The position numbers were made by a program, and so were the translations under genes. Below, piece after piece: positions 1 to 13,555 of a DNA stretch of 64,000 bases. The stretch comes from Delphinus delphis (taxonomy: Eukaryota; Chordata; Mammalia; Artiodactyla; Delphinidae). The first letter of the stretch is position 1. The number at the start of each line of letters is the position of its first letter. The DNA lies in assembly GCF_949987515.2 (NCBI RefSeq), contig NC_082691.1:63743740-63807739 (forward strand), read 5' to 3'. Under the pieces are notes generated by a model that was not told where the DNA came from, searched no databases, and was given only the letters and a program-made list of their open reading frames with translations.

Positions 1-2198
1 TCTCCCTTTTCTGTTTGGACATCTCAAAACACCAGTAAAGATTTTTTTCTTTTTGAGACGCTGAAGAAATATGTGTATACACTACTATTCAAACTCTCTC
101 TATCTGAACTCAACAACTTAATAGGTTCAGATAAATTTTTAGATAAATCCCTGTATCTAAATTGTTGCTATTTGCCATCTAAAACAGTGAGATGAAACTG
201 ATTCTGTAATAAGCTATCCAGTTCAAAGACCAAATAAATTTGGATAGTGAGGTATATTTGTAATGTCTCATGCTAGGTTTCCTTTATAATGGATCACTCA
301 GAGGGGGAAGATAAAATGGAAATACACTTTTGGATTCAAAGAACTGATGATCACCACATTGTCTGAGAAGCTCTGCCTTTTAGTTTCCTAGCGTTTCCTT
401 AGGACTTACTGTGTTCTCAGACTTTAGTAGGTCTGGGTGGAATGGGGAACAGACTACAGTCACAACTAACTCAATAGGGACAGAGGTTTGCCCTCTTGAA
501 ATGGGCTTGTCAGAGCTGGAAGTTGGGATTTCCATGGCCACTAAGTGGCTTCAGTTGCCTGCAAGGAAAGGGTCAGGCCCAGAGATACTACAGGGGTGAA
601 AACATTTTATTTTAGGAAAATAATTTTATTTGGGAATATTTATTTTCTGAGCTGTTTTGATGGAACCAGTTTGTTAAACTTAAAGACCTTTGAGGATCAT
701 CTCGTTTCATCCTCTCATTTTAGACATAAAGCATTTAGGAAGACTTCTCCAAGTTGACTCAGCTACATAGAGCAGAGTCAGAGCTAGAACCCAAGTCCCC
801 TTTTTAGTTTTTAGCTAGTTTTTTAGCTATCAAATCAGTGATAACAATCTATTTTTTATTTTTCTGAAGTCACATTACAGAATTATGTATATATCCTGGA
901 GAAAGTATGTACAGGAATATTGTGTTAAAGGCAGGTGGCGAAGTGGTTGCTGGTGGCCACCTTATGGGAAGGATTGAGCAATGGTAGTATTTACTGTCAA
1001 TCAAGTTGAGCTTTTAGATTAATGAGCTGACCACTTGCCATGACCCAAAGTTGGGGAGTTTTAAAAATTCTTATTTGTTGTGAATGAGTCCTAGACTCAT
1101 ATACCTTAACTCCTTTTCTTCAGATAAATAGCAACACTTCTTTTCAAGTTCTTTTCTCTCTCAAGTTTTCTGTTGTTTTTGACTAATATTTAACCTTTAG
1201 AAAAGTGTAGGAAAACTTGTTTTTTGTTTTTTTTTTAAATCACAGGCCAATAGAAAACACAACAAACAAATCTAAAACAAATTCATTTTATATCAGTTCA
1301 AAATGACTTATGGCAATATTGAATTTTTTTCCCTCTGGGCAAGGTAGGGAGGAAGCCAATAGTGTTCATCTCAACTACTTTTTATAGCAAGTTCAGGGAA
1401 ATGTACAACTTTTATTTTTAAGCATTTATGCTAAGGTTATCTATAATTTATATATTATGGCCATTTCTAGAGAATAACAGAGATGAGGGAGCCTAAGAGG
1501 GAAGAGTGAAAGGATGGGGAGGAAAAGAGATAATCAGGATGAGAAGAGTGATGGAGAAAGAGCTACTAAATGAGAAAATGGGATACTTCTATCTAAGAGT
1601 GAAGGGAAAGAGAGAACAGACCAGAGAGCTACTTGAATAGAAGTGTGTGTGAAGGAAGCCATGGTGAGTGGACCTGGGGAGGGAGGGGAAGCATGTCCCA
1701 AGGGTAGAGAGAAGGAAAAGGAAAAGAGCAGTGGGCACATTTCTCTTCAAGGCCTCATAGGGCTTCCTCCACTGGATTGTCCCATCTTCCCTCCTGTGCC
1801 TCAGCCCTAGTCTTCAGCCAGCCAGGAGCCTAGCTCTTGATCCATTGTAGCTCCTACGTGTTGTTCACTGCTTATTATGAATCTGCCAAGTGGGAGGTGC
1901 AGTGAGGATTGAATGATACAAGTAAGACCTTGAAAAGCTCTTAGAGCATGAGTTGCCACATAGTTATGTCCCCAAAAGTGGAAGCTTTAATAATAATTGT
2001 TATATTTCTGTAAATATAAATCATGTTTGAAACATTTAAATTGAGTCCTTGATGTAAAACTTTAGAAATAGATACGTTATATAGTCATTTTCTTAATGGT
2101 ATGTTGAAGCTGAATCGAATGAAAATCTAGTTGGTCTAGATTAAATCTAAATCCACCAAAAATTTTAATTATGTCTCATTTTCTCTTCCTTTTTGTAG
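1..2198 (+). other. BBS9: BBS9 intron (3' part)
   Basis: This AT-rich intron is cut off on the left by the window edge. It holds a minus-strand MIR-like fragment near 675-802 and a weak MIR-tail-like stretch near 1890-1940. A purine-rich block of repeated agag/gaag lies at about 1470-1740. I see no exon; the short open frames have no recognisable protein and no splice context. Confidence 0.8.
675..802 (-). mobile_element. MIR-like fragment
   Basis: It ends with cagagctagaacccaagtcc, the complement of the MIR head, and carries the diverged core before it. Confidence 0.55.
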
Positions 2199-2380
2199 TG
2201 ATTTAAAGGGAGTGATAGTCACTCTGAGTGATGATGGTCACTTGCAGTGTTCATACCTGGGGACAGACCCTTCTTTGTTCCAAGCTCCAAAAGTTGAATC
2301 TAGAGAACTAAACTATGATGAACTTGATGTAGAATTGAAAGAACTTCAGAAAATCATCAAAGATGTTAACAAATCACAAG
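2199..2380 (+). CDS. BBS9: BBS9 internal exon: end of beta-propeller and linker helix
   Basis: This is the first BBS9 exon in the window, corresponding to about residues 339-400 of human BBS9 (my count). BBS9 is a scaffold subunit of the BBSome, which sorts membrane cargo at the primary cilium. The exon opens after a pyrimidine-rich acceptor (tttttgtag), and its first base completes a codon begun in the previous, unseen exon. It then reads DLKGVIVTLSDDGHLQ..., a WD-like last blade of the N-terminal propeller, followed by a charged stretch (ELNYDELDVELKELQKIIKD) that looks helical and fits the linker between propeller and GAE domain. It ends with a lone G before gtattt (phase 1). There are no stops, and the sequence is close to human. 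The open frame runs past the donor for about 90 bp, but that is intron. Confidence 0.97.
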
Positions 2381-4082
2381 GTATTTCATTTGCAGCTTTT
2401 TATTATTTGATTTTAGTATTCATTGTAAAATTTATATTATTTTGTATATGGATAATGTTTTGTACATATTAGTTGATTTTCTCCCCCAGGCTTAATTAAA
2501 CTCATTTTTGTAAAAACAGCATTGCTCTTTAACACACTAGTCTTTGTGCTTAATTTGTATTTTATAGCTTCTGAAAAATATGTCCTATTTAAGGTAATAC
2601 TTTTGTTAGTGTGTTTCAGGGACAGTGCTGAGTTTTTTTCTTTAAACTCTGAGAAAGGAACATGTATTTCTTTGGATAGTGGTTTTAGACCTTTAGAATT
2701 ACATTAAGGTTTAGAGTGACCATTTATTAACTTCTAATATCCCTGAAAAAAATTTAGTTGCTTATTTTAAAAGAAACCAAAGCAGTATGTGAATTACTAC
2801 TTTGTTACTAAAAATGTTGTCATTTGCAGCCTAGTGATATAATTTATGTTTGTAGTTAATTAGCGATCCAAATGGAGTGTAGCCTGTGGTATGCTGATTT
2901 CTAATGACTCAGAGGCTGATGATATTTTCAGTTCTTGAGTTTTGTATAACTCAATATTATCTTACTTTGGGATTCACAGGGGTATAATTTTACTGTAAAT
3001 TAAAAGGAGAAACAAAACAGCAATCCTGCAGTTTGAGTTGGACATGTGAAAAGCATTACTTTAAGTTCCCTTCTCAGGGTCAGGTAAAAGTATTTTTTTA
3101 ATGAGAAAAAATATGGACTATTTTCACTTAAAAGAAATGTTAAAACAAGCAGGAATAATAAAAGAAGCAGAGCATCAAAAGCCAACCAAAACAACAGAGC
3201 CAATCTTAATCCTGGTCCAATCACTTTCCTAGATTTATGTATTTTTGAGCCCATATTACCAAGAGACATTCAGAGGAACTTAGAAAATATATTAAAAATA
3301 TTAATATTAAAATAAAATTATTATGCTTTGGTTTTACACATTCTCTTAGAAAGTTTTGAAAATAAACAAGTGAAACTTAGGTCTTTTAAGTACCTCCAAT
3401 TATTTAAAAACCCATTTGTTGTCAGGACCCTCATGTCAAATAGAGAATAGTTAAAACTGGATGTGTCATATTGCATATTTTTTTCCATTTTTGATACTAG
3501 TGTTTTGGGATTAATGGAATAGAAGTCTCATTTTGTCACTTAAAAATGTAATTGGAGAAGAGTGGCATACATATGAAATATGAAATTTCCAGAGTTGGTT
3601 AAATAAGTTTAATGTGGCTTTTCACTACAAATTTTGTGTCTTGAGATTTTGGCCTTTCCATAAACAATGTGCTAGCGATATTTTGATTAACACTTGATTA
3701 TGTAAAACATTTCTCAGGTAAATCCCTTACAGCTAAAAGTTATTTTTTGGTGGCCATAGTGATGCCCTTGGGTGAGAAGGGTTAGGCTGTTTTACTTGTC
3801 ATTACCCTGATTCTTCTGTGTATCTTAAAATAAGTGCTAATTAAGCTAGGGATGTACCCACAGACGAGTGCAAAGTTTATTATTTACATAACCTCAAAGT
3901 TAATATTTGAAGTTCTCTGCCCCTTCTTTGCCACCATCATTTGGTTTTATTTGAACAAAAGAAACCGAGACTCTTAAAAAAGAGAGACTTTTAACATATT
4001 TTATTTCTAGATATGGAAAAAATTTAGTATTCTCTACACTTATAAAATTGTGGTATATTTGTTCATTAAAATGCCTGTAATC

Positions 4083-4292
4083 GGGCTTCCCTGGTGGCGC
4101 AGTGGTTGACAGTCTGCCTGCCGATGCAGGGGACACAGGTTTGTGCCCCGGGCCGGGAAGATCCCACATGCCGCGGAGCAGCTAGGCCCGTGAGCCATGG
4201 CCGCTGAGCCTGCGCGTCCGGAGCCTGTTCTCCGCAACGGGAGAGGCCGCAGCAGTGAGAGGCCCATGTACTGCAAAAAAAAAAACCCCAAA
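4083..4292 (+). mobile_element. CHR-2-type SINE (tRNA-derived)
   Basis: The 5' end reads gggcttccctggtggcgcag, the tRNA-like head, and the body and A-rich tail are complete. The duplication CCTGTAAT flanks it (4074-4081 and 4293-4300). It differs from the window's consensus at several CpG-type sites, suggesting moderate age. Open frames inside it are spurious. Confidence 0.93.
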
Positions 4293-5019
4293 CCTGTAAT
4301 TATATAAAAGCACCAAATCATTTCATTACAGAAGATTATGAGAAGTTAAAACTCTGAACTTTCTGATGACCTCATTATTCATTTAAATGCCACCTATTTT
4401 AATACAGTGACTTTAACTTGCAAAAAAGAAGTTCACAGTCTTGTGGGTTATGTTCAGCACTTTAAAGCTTGTTTTATTTCTTCAAAGCAAGAATTGCAGC
4501 AAAATGTAAAGCCAATTTAAAGAGTATATTTTGTTTTACACATGGTATATATTATCTACTGTAATAAAAGTATTTTTGAAGCTGATTTTATGTGTGTAAG
4601 TTATATGAGGGATGTATGTTGTAAGCATGAAATTATAGTAATAATTTCTGTATGGCTTATGGATTTTGAAGCTTTTCATACTCAACTCATCAGTGAGAAT
4701 CCTGCCTTGCATTTCTGTTACTAGTAGTCAACAACATCTATCAGTAGGCACTTTCAAAAACAGAGTTTCCTTATGATTGATTTAGACAGTTGATATGTTC
4801 TTTACTTGGGATGGATATGACGGAAAGGGTACAATACTGAGATAGACTCCCACACAGCATACTTGTGTCTTCAGGAAGGGAAAGAGAGCAGTAAGACATG
4901 GGCGTATAAATGAAAGTCTTCACCCATTTGAAATATGTCTAGGATAACTAAGTTGCTTCTACCATTGAGTAGTAGAAACATTTGTACTTGGTAACCTTGT
5001 TGGAAGATGTGCTATTCGG

Positions 5020-5435
5020 GTTTATGTCTGGCTGCATATAACAGAATGCCTAAATAGGGTGGCTTAAATAAGGCACAGGTTTATTTCTTTCTCATGGAAA
5101 AGAAGTCCAGTAATGGGCAGTCCAGGGTTGATTTGGCAGTTCCAAAGTCATCAGGGACTCTGATTCCTTCTCACCCAGGGTCTTCTGTTGGTCTAGGATG
5201 GCTTCTGGAACTCCTGCCCTCACATCTGCAGCTGAGTCAGCCCACTTAACGATCTTTCCTGGAAGCCACATCCTGAACAGCTTCCACTTACATCTGACTG
5301 GCCACTCCAAGCTGCAAAAGGGCCTGGGAAATTTAGCATTTTGGTTGAGCACTTTGTTACTTAGGATAAAATTGGACTCTTCTTTAGTAAAGAAGAACTG
5401 AAGAATCTTTACTGGGTGGGCAACAAGCAGCCTTT
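5020..5435. repeat. Old interspersed repeat, family not identified
   Basis: It contains ggctgcatataacagaatgc and ggtggcttaaataaggcaca near the start and aagctgcaaaagggcctggg near the end, an arrangement I recognise as a dispersed mammalian repeat but cannot name. A tail-like match (agaagaatggatgttagggg) recurs near 5920-5945. Confidence 0.45.
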
Positions 5436-5957
5436 TATACTCTCACTAAGTTGTGGAAATTCTTATTCCAAACAGTGTAATATTGGTGGGAATGCCTGGT
5501 GGCAATTGTAGGTGGTTCTTCTCTTTGTGAGACAGCTGATTCATGTGACATCATCCAGGTGCTTTCTATATTTTCAGTCAGCCATCCTCAGTGTGGGGGG
5601 ATGTTTCCTCTCAGGGTCACAGGGTGATTTTAGCAGTTCCAGGCATTATGTGCAAGTATGATTTCCAGGGAAGAAGAGAGATATTTCTCCCAAGTATCCC
5701 CATTTATTAGGGAGGACTAGCTTTCCCAGAAGCATGTACCAGCATGCCGACTCCCACCTTTCCTCACCTCACATGTGCCAGGATTAGGCTCCATGATCAC
5801 GACTAAAACAACAAAAGGTCAGGGGAGAAATCATCATGATGGGATTTGACCAATTCAATAACTTTGAGATGAGGTGAATGCCTCAACAGAATTAGTGTTC
5901 TGCCACAAAGAAGGAGGAGAGAAGAATGGATGTTAGGGGGACAGCCAATAATCTGCC

Positions 5958-5992
5958 ATATATATATATGTATATATATACACATATGTATG
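5958..5992. repeat. AT/GT-rich dinucleotide repeat
   Basis: Imperfect tatatatatgtatatatata run with an acacatatgtatg end. Confidence 0.9.
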
Positions 5993-6039
5993 TGCATTAT
6001 TTATGTTTCTTATTTATTTAGGATCTCTATAACTTGTTC

Positions 6040-6680
6040 TTAATACCTCATTATACACTATAAACATTTTTTAAATTGTGAAATTTTCAATTGTAAAGAG
6101 AAAATGAATATGGTCAAAATAATTCAGACAGTACTGAAAGCATAAACCCCAGCTCTTAGTTCCACTAGATTATTTAAAGGTAACCTTTATTAAAAGTTTT
6201 TGTGTATTCTTTGAGAAAATTTTCCTGTTTATATAATTGTTTTTATACAAATACATGTGTATTAGAGACATTGTACTACATCTTGCTTTTTTTAAATCAA
6301 TAGCATATCTAGGATTTCTTTTCATGTCAGTATATAAAGATGGACAGCACTCTTATTTAGAGTTTTGGGTTTTGGACCATTGCACAGTATTGATATACCA
6401 TAATTTAGTTAACTATTTCTCTATTAATAGAAATATAATTTAGATTTAGGCTGCTTTGTTTTTAATAATTACTAGCAACAGAGAAACTCCTTGGGCATGT
6501 CTATGAGTATTGGGTAAATGTTTGGGAGTAGAATTGTTAAGTCACAGGGTATATGAATTTTACATTTTTTTGGTGAATTCTACATTTTGATAATTATAGC
6601 CAGTTTACCTTCAAAAGAGTTGTACTCTTTTTGGCTTCTACCAGTAGCTAAGGATAGGGAATTGAAATTCCTGACACTGG
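6040..6680 (-). mobile_element. Old L1-like 3' segment, antisense
   Basis: The order of motifs (catcttgctttttttaaatc, then accattgcacagtattgata, then ggcttctaccag) resembles the antisense end of ancient L1 or HAL1 elements. Strongly diverged. Confidence 0.5.
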
Positions 6681-6910
6681 TCAGTCAATGGGTCACATCT
6701 TAGCTAATATCTTTGGAAAAAGAGACAGTTTTTCTTTCTAGTAATGTAGAAGGGAAAGAATTAGCATAAAGCTTCTCATTCTGTAATGCCTCAGTTTTTT
6801 TTCAACTCGTGAGTATATTTTTGATATATGGTATAGATAAACCTTAAAACAACTATATACAGCAAGTTTTACTTTATGAGTAAATACATTTTTTTCTCTT
6901 AAAATTACAG

Positions 6911-6987
6911 GTGTATGGCCTATGACCGAGAGAGAAGATGACCTGAAAGTCTCTGCCGTGGTTTCTCCTAACTTTGATTCAGTTTCT
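6911..6987 (+). CDS. BBS9: BBS9 internal exon: start of GAE-like domain
   Basis: The acceptor is ttaaaattacag. The first two bases join the G of the previous exon to give Gly, then VWPMTEREDDLKVSAVVSPN and FDSVS follow. The donor is tct|gtaggt and the exon ends in phase 0. It matches about residues 401-425 of human BBS9, the lead-in to the GAE (gamma-adaptin-ear-like) beta-sandwich shared by BBS1, BBS2, BBS7 and BBS9. At 77 bp it is asymmetric (phase 1 in, phase 0 out), so skipping it alone would break the frame. Confidence 0.96.
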
Positions 6988-7434
6988 GTAGGTGTATTTG
7001 CAGACTTTCAAAGGGTTTGTGATAGTGGCGGACTCTGATAAATTGGGATCAAAATGTATTGGTTTAAATTCTGGGCCTCCAAATAGAAAATTTAGGAAAG
7101 ATAAGTTTTAGGCTTTGTTACTTATAGAAAAAAACATTTCTGAGTTCTTTGTATAATAAGAAGTTCCTTAGGCAGGATTTCTGTCTTAAAAAAGGGGGAG
7201 GGAAGGGAAATGGTCAAAGAGGTTCTCACCATTACTCTGAATCTACCTACTTTTTTAAAAAAACTTTTTCAGTACTGAGTATTGAGATAATCCTAATCCA
7301 GATAAACAATACTGACCCCACTAGATTTTTGTTGAAGGTTCAATGAGATAATGTTCATGAAAGGCATAGCTCAGGGTTTGGTAATTTATAGTCTTTAATA
7401 CATTATGGTGGTTGTGGTGGGGAAGTAGTTTAAG

Positions 7435-7560
7435 AATAGAGTTGGGCCAGGAATTATTTTTTCTCTCATTTCTATCTGTGTGACCCAGGGCAAGGTATTC
7501 AATTTTCTTAGTCTCAGTGTTCTCATCTGTAAAATGGGAATGTAATAGAATGCACTTTGT
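7435..7560 (+). mobile_element. MIR fragment
   Basis: The MIR core is visible as tgtgtgacccagggcaaggt followed by ctcatctgtaaaatgggaat. A MIR-tail-like piece is also present at about 7336-7385. Confidence 0.7.
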
Positions 7561-7626
7561 TGAATTATGGTAATTAACTAACAAATCATTATAATAATAA
7601 AATTACATTTTAATTCTTTTAAAATG

Positions 7627-7670
7627 ATCATCACGATCATCACCACCACAACCACCACCACCACCACCTG
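7627..7670. repeat. Imperfect ATC/CAC trinucleotide repeat
   Basis: An atcatcacgatcatcaccac start is followed by repeated accacc units. Confidence 0.9.
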
Positions 7671-9889
7671 CATTCTACTTGTCTCCTTCAGTGTCATATC
7701 CTTAGTGCCAGTCACATAATGGGTGTTCAGTATATATTCGCTCTATAAATGAATTAATAAAGCTGAGAAACAAGAAAGGAGGACTGTCCTTGGTTACGTT
7801 ACCCCATCTCTTTGTTTAGTCTTCTGTACGCACTTGTTAGATTATGGTTGGTTTTCTCTCACTGCCTGCAGTTTGGGCAAAATATATTAAATTTATCTAT
7901 ATCTGTACCAAAGTTGATCAATTTAGGAAAGTGATTGAATTCACTGTTTTTTACTCTGTATGGAATTTATGTCATATAATTTTTGGTTAGGAAATGACTT
8001 TGATATTTACGTATCACAGCATAATATAGTAAGTAGTTCCATAAGCTTTTCAAAGATTAATCTTAGTATAAACAGCCAACCCAAGTTGTGATAAACACTA
8101 ACATTGCCATAGTATAGTAAGTTGGGTATACGTAAAGAAAGTAGGACTATATATGAAAGAAACATTCACCCAGCTGAGTCACATAGTAGAGGTACTGTTT
8201 AAACATTGGATATTCAGCACACACCATTTCTCACTCTACCTGAAGGGTGTAGTCTGAGTGGAACATTTTTGCTTAGTTAGCTGACAAATGTACACACATT
8301 TTCTTGCCTTGGAAATGATTCTTTTTTTCCTTTGGGCAACTTATATAATTTTTTCTAGGTTCTCTTAAACATAGGCTATTTGGATTGAAATTCCCTTTCT
8401 GTTCTTTAGCAACTTTTGATCTTTCTGAGGAAAGGCCTTATGTAATAGCACTGTATTGTAATATATATTTCCCTATCAGTAACCTGGAGTGGTTTTTTCT
8501 CTTAACTAGATGTCTCTTTTCAGCTTCATTTCCCCTTCTTACTATTTCTTTCCTTCTTAAGAGATTCTTGAGAGTATCATATTCATCCCATTGGAAAACA
8601 TCAGTCCAACGATTTAGGTGGCTGTGATGCTATGTTGTCTTTGTAGAGCTACTTCTCTCTGGCTGTAATTTCATGTTTCCAAAGGACTTTTGTCCCTGAA
8701 ATATCTAGGTGTTAAATATGGATTGAAAAGAGCAGGAAACAGGAGATGTTGGTTTCTCTTCCAGAACTGCCGACAGCTAAATGTAAAACATTTCCTGGAT
8801 TTTAGGTAATACTAGAGCAAAAAGCCTGGCTTAATATTTTATTTTCAATCATTGTTATGAAAGCACACATCCAAAAAATAATATAATTAGCGTTAGAATG
8901 GGGGATTTTATAGAAGAGATAAACATCGCTATCCTCTCTTCTTGACTGAGAAGTTGGATCAAAGTTCATATATAGTTTCCTATGGAATCATAAATAGAAT
9001 ATGAATCTCCCAACTCTTAATTATGCTGATGGCCATTACATCATAGTGATCCCCACTGCTTAGAAGTGATTTAATTTTTCTTAGTAAAATAATTCCAAAT
9101 AGGTTAACAAAGTACAATGGATTTATTCATTGTTGGACAGAGACTTCATGATCTTAATTGTTCCCTCAGGAATTCATGTGGGTATTATTAGAAAATATGT
9201 TACGCTTTGATCTTATTCTATTATAGAGTGACCATATTTTCCTCTCAACCTACCACTCTAAAACAAAGTTATAAATTCTAAGGAAATGTTTGCTCTATTA
9301 TATTATATTCTGAATTCTTTAAGAGATAGGACCAGGTAACCAAGGCTGATGCTTAAAGAGTAAAAGAGTTTATGATATGCGCTAGGAAAAAAAAATACAC
9401 TCCTACTTTTGTTTTATTTTCTAGATGTAAGGCCACTGAATCTTTATATCATTAGTTACATGTCTTAAATATCAATACATATTATTAATCAGAATAAAAC
9501 ATACCTTTGGCAAGCTAAAAATACAAGGACCTAAAAGAATGGTGTACTGTTTATATAGAAAATATACAGAAGTCTTCTTTTCTATAATATAAAGAATGAG
9601 TAAATTAGTTTCAGTTTTTAAGGACATTTGGCAATAGAGTAGTTTGATAGTAAAATATGTGAACTTTTCTTCCCTTTTTGGAGTCGTGGGTTTTTAAATA
9701 TTAGCTTGTCACTTTCCCAGTGAAGCCATCCAAAAAGCCACACTGACTCTTTTAGTCTGCCATCAGAGTGATAAATCCTTTATAGTTTTTTTTGGTGGTG
9801 AGAAGTATGTATCACACCTACTGTGTTTACTCATTGATGTGCAGTATTGAAACTATTCTTTCCTTCTCTTCTCAATTCTGTGTTTACAG

Positions 9890-9943
9890 CAATCTACTGA
9901 TGTTGAAGTGGGAGCTGACCTTGTCCCTTCAGTCACAGTGAAG
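9890..9943 (+). CDS. BBS9: BBS9 internal exon, 54 bp
   Basis: This short exon of exactly 18 codons (QSTDVEVGADLVPSVTVK) lies between a strong acceptor (ctgtgtttacag) and the donor aag|gtattg. Both borders are phase 0, so it can be skipped in frame. It encodes a strand of the GAE-like sandwich, about residues 426-443 of human BBS9. An L1 3' end starts about 130 bp downstream, so the exon sits close to transposon sequence. Confidence 0.96.
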
Positions 9944-10074
9944 GTATTGTACATAGTTCTAGACTGTAATGTGGAAACAGTATCACACATTTCATCACAT
10001 CTGCCACTTGTCACCCTATAAGTAGCTTATGGAAATGTAAAACAAACACTTGGTGGGCAACAAACACTTCTCTA

Positions 10075-10975
10075 TTAGAAGAACTAATAGACATTTACCA
10101 GAGAGAACATCAAAATGGCCAACAGACACATGAAAAGATGCTCAACATCACTGATGATCAGGGACATGTGCATCAAAACCACATGAGATATCACCTCACA
10201 CCTTAGAATGGCTGTCATAAAGAAGACAAGAGACAACAGGTGCTGGTGAGGATGTGGTGAAAAGGGAGCCCTTAAATATTGTTGGTGGGAATGTAAGTTG
10301 ATCCAACCACTTTGGAGATCAATTGGAGGTTCCTCAAAAAATTAAAAAAAAAATCTGTATGACCCAGCAACTCCACTTCTGGCTATAAACCAAAGGAAAT
10401 GAAAATAGTATTTCCCACGAGAGATATACACTCTCATGTTTATCGCAGTATTATTCACAAAATAGCCACGATGTGGAAACAACCCAAATGCCTATCGATG
10501 GATGAATGGATAAAAAAAGATATGGTACATATACACAATGGAATATTATTCAACTATGAGAAGGAAGGATATCCTTCCATTTGCAACAACATGGTTGGAT
10601 CTTGAGCACGTTATGCTAAGTAAGATAAGTCAGACAGAGAAAAACAAGTCCTGTATGATATCACTTATATGTGGGAATCTAAAAAAGTTAAGCCTGTAAA
10701 AAACAGAGGGTAAAATGGTGCTTACCAGGGGATTGGGGGCGGTTAAGAGTGATGATGTTTAACGGCACAAACTTGTAATGAGTAGTAAATAAGCCATAGA
10801 GATCTAATGCACCGTATAATGAATATAGATAATATTATACTATAATTATGTAATGTGATAAATATCACTGCCTAGGCAATCATATTGCAATATATAAATG
10901 TATCAAAGTAACATGCTGTACACGTTAAATGTACACAATGTTACACATTAAATTTATTCAATTAAACAAAAGATT
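10075..10975 (+). mobile_element. L1 3' end, 5'-truncated, sense
   Basis: It starts in the ORF2 C-terminal region (caaaatggccaacagacaca), continues with an open piece at 10399-10605 (MWKQPKCLSMDEWIKKDMV) and runs through the 3'UTR to near 10975. Divergence and stops mark it as old. It begins about 130 bp after the donor of exon 9890-9943. Confidence 0.85.
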
Positions 10976-13312
10976 TCTTGGTTAAAAAGTTAAGAAAAAG
11001 AAAAACCCAAACAGTTGACATTTGTAAGTTTTCCTCAGCCTTGAGTAGTAAATAGATAGCCTTTATTGTTTACTACAAATATAAAACTAGTAATTGCATT
11101 TATAGCAATATGTATATAACAAAAAATTGTTATGACTTATTCCTACCATTAATTAAATGTGTAGTATGATTAAGGGTCTTTTTTCTAGAAACAAAATTAG
11201 TATTTAAATATACTAAAGGAATTGTGTCATCACATTCATAGTAGACCAAGCAGTTGATTGTATTATCATATATATATTGGGGAATCATATGAATGTTAAT
11301 AATATCTTTCTTCTATGTATGATTATGTGTGTGTTTGAAAAGAATTTCCAGCCATCTATCTGCCATAGTATTAACTTTAAATGGATGTATTTATGGCAAG
11401 AAAATATTAAATGAAGAAGCCACAAAATAGAGTAGTGACAAATTGATAGTCCCCAAAAAATAGAATATGAAGGATGTGGTTTTGGTTAAGATTTTTAGTC
11501 CTGCCATTGTAGAATTTTAGAACTAGAACTCAAATGTAGAACCCTCTTAAGGCATTTAGATTAAAGTGTGGTAATAAGTCAGCACATTATTAAGCTGAAA
11601 ATATTTATCACTGCCCAGACTTTGGAGCCAGGGAAAGTTGTGGATCTTGGCGATTTGCTAAGTCAAAACTTGGACAGGGCTTTATATTTTCTTAGATTAT
11701 GGGTTGCTGTCCTTGGAGGAGTTTGACAGGGCACCAGGCTTTACCAATTGTGTTCGCTTATACTAGACCCAGCGGGTGGCCCAAGTGTGGGGATCTTTGG
11801 TAGAATTTGAAGGGAGCCGAATCTTATAACAGTTTCCTAAGCTAATTTTTTTGGATTCTTGCCACTGGTAGCAAGGGTGGTCTTTTCCCAGTCTCCATTC
11901 CCCCTGTCCAATCAAAGGCTCTATCCCATTAATACTTCTGAGTCTGGAAAAGCATTAGTGGCAAGAAATCAATCATTTAAGAAAAAAAACCCAACAACCC
12001 TGTAGCGTTCCAGCAATGATCTATAGACTTCTGTGTAGGGAAATCTCTTTTATATCTATCTACTGATACTGTTCTGACACATAACATAATAATTCAGGAG
12101 CACACTGCAAATTGCAAAAAGAAATCTTGTACCTAAACCAGATAACTTTGCTCATGCTAATTTTTTCCCTCACTACTAGTTACTGCTATAAATAAATACA
12201 CATTTCCCTCCCATGCCGTTCTTAAGCTTTCATGTGTAATAGCCACCTTAAAATGGTGGCATGACACTATTGGAAAATTCTCCTTCATTAGGAGAATAAC
12301 ATTTAACTATGTTTGAGAATGGCTAAGTCACAGCTCTCTTCCTTATTGCCATTATAAAAGAATGGGAAAGAATGCGACACACAAGAGTTGCACAAAATCA
12401 GCTGGACTTAAGCAGCGGACACCATGACTTCCTGATTCTGCCTGACAGTTCCTATACAAATTTCTGTTATAAATCTCTCCTTATAGCCTTTTATAACAAC
12501 AGCAGCCAAGATATATAACCATGTAAGTTTCCATCATAATAAATCCTGTTAATTGAGAAAATTTTTCCATCCGTTCCAAGTGAATGAAGATGTGGCTACC
12601 TTGAGTGTGTGTGCGTGATGCGTGACCATCTATCTATTGCAGGCAACTAAGGCAGAGTGGTTGTTAATACCTGGCCTTTGGAGTCATGTTTATATATCTA
12701 GGATAAAAATTTAGTATTATGTTTCCTGAGGATCATATTTTATTTTGTTAGAAATGGAAAATAGCATGGAAAATTCAGATATTAATTTTCATATTTCCCC
12801 CTTAATATAATTATTTTTCTCTTAAAATATGAGGTTTATGGTCTAGCCAAGTCTTTAACTTTTTTTTTGGCTCAAACACAACTCTTCTTTGTTACTGTAG
12901 TTATTTTTGTCACACATCTTCTTGATTCACTTTTGAAAGTGCCTAGTCCATTGTTGGGATTCAATAGATCTGTGTATGAGAGTTATCACCATTGATCTTG
13001 CATCTAAACTAAATGCAAGCACTTGTAACAAAGTAAAATTGTACGATTGTTGTCTAAGTACATGTTGTTATGCCAGGCAGAGTCAGAACGTCTGCTGTCT
13101 TAAAAATGGCTTATTCTACCTCAAGGATTTTTCATTTTCATTTTTAAAACTAACCTCTCACAAGATGTTCCTGGTCATAGTTTTCAGCTCTCTTGCACAT
13201 GTTGGCTGGATGGTCTTAGACGTATTATTGAGCTTCTGTGAACCTCTATTTTTAAACTGTAAAATGACGGTACTTCTTCATTTGCAGAGTTATTTTGGGA
13301 CTTAACCACAAT

Positions 13313-13555
13313 TGATTAAGAGTGTGGGCTCTGGATTCTGACAGACAGAAGTTAAATTGTGCTTCTTCCACTTATAATCAGAGTAGCGTTAGTCAAATTA
13401 TCTAGCTTCTCTGAGCCACATTTTTCTCTTATGTAAAATGGTATATTGTGATAGTACCTGTTTCACAATGTTGTAATGATTAAATGAGATAATACACATA
13501 AATAATTTATTAGCATGGTTTCATGAATATAGAAAGCTGCTAATGGTTATTATCA
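13313..13555 (+). mobile_element. MIR
   Basis: Nearly complete: gattaagagtgtgggctctg head, cttctctgagccacattttt core and gattaaatgagataatacac tail. Confidence 0.78.

Larger units (their letters stand above)
2381..6910 (+). other. BBS9: BBS9 intron, 4.5 kb
   Basis: It contains one CHR-2 SINE (4083-4292), an old degenerate interspersed repeat near 5020-5435 with a second partial tail near 5895-5955, an AT-rich microsatellite at about 5958-5988 and an old minus-strand L1-like 3' end at about 6040-6680. The remainder appears single-copy and noncoding. Confidence 0.75.
6988..9889 (+). other. BBS9: BBS9 intron, 2.9 kb
   Basis: MIR-like pieces lie near 7336-7385 and 7435-7560, an imperfect CAC/ATC trinucleotide run at about 7627-7670 and an L2-like tail near 7676-7770. 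From about 7800 to 9889 I recognise nothing beyond AT-rich intron sequence. Confidence 0.75.

Noticed and set aside
4083..4160. tRNA-like sequence, considered as a tRNA gene
   Set aside because: It is the tRNA-derived head of a SINE with an added body, A tail and target duplication. The same applies to all other CHR copies.
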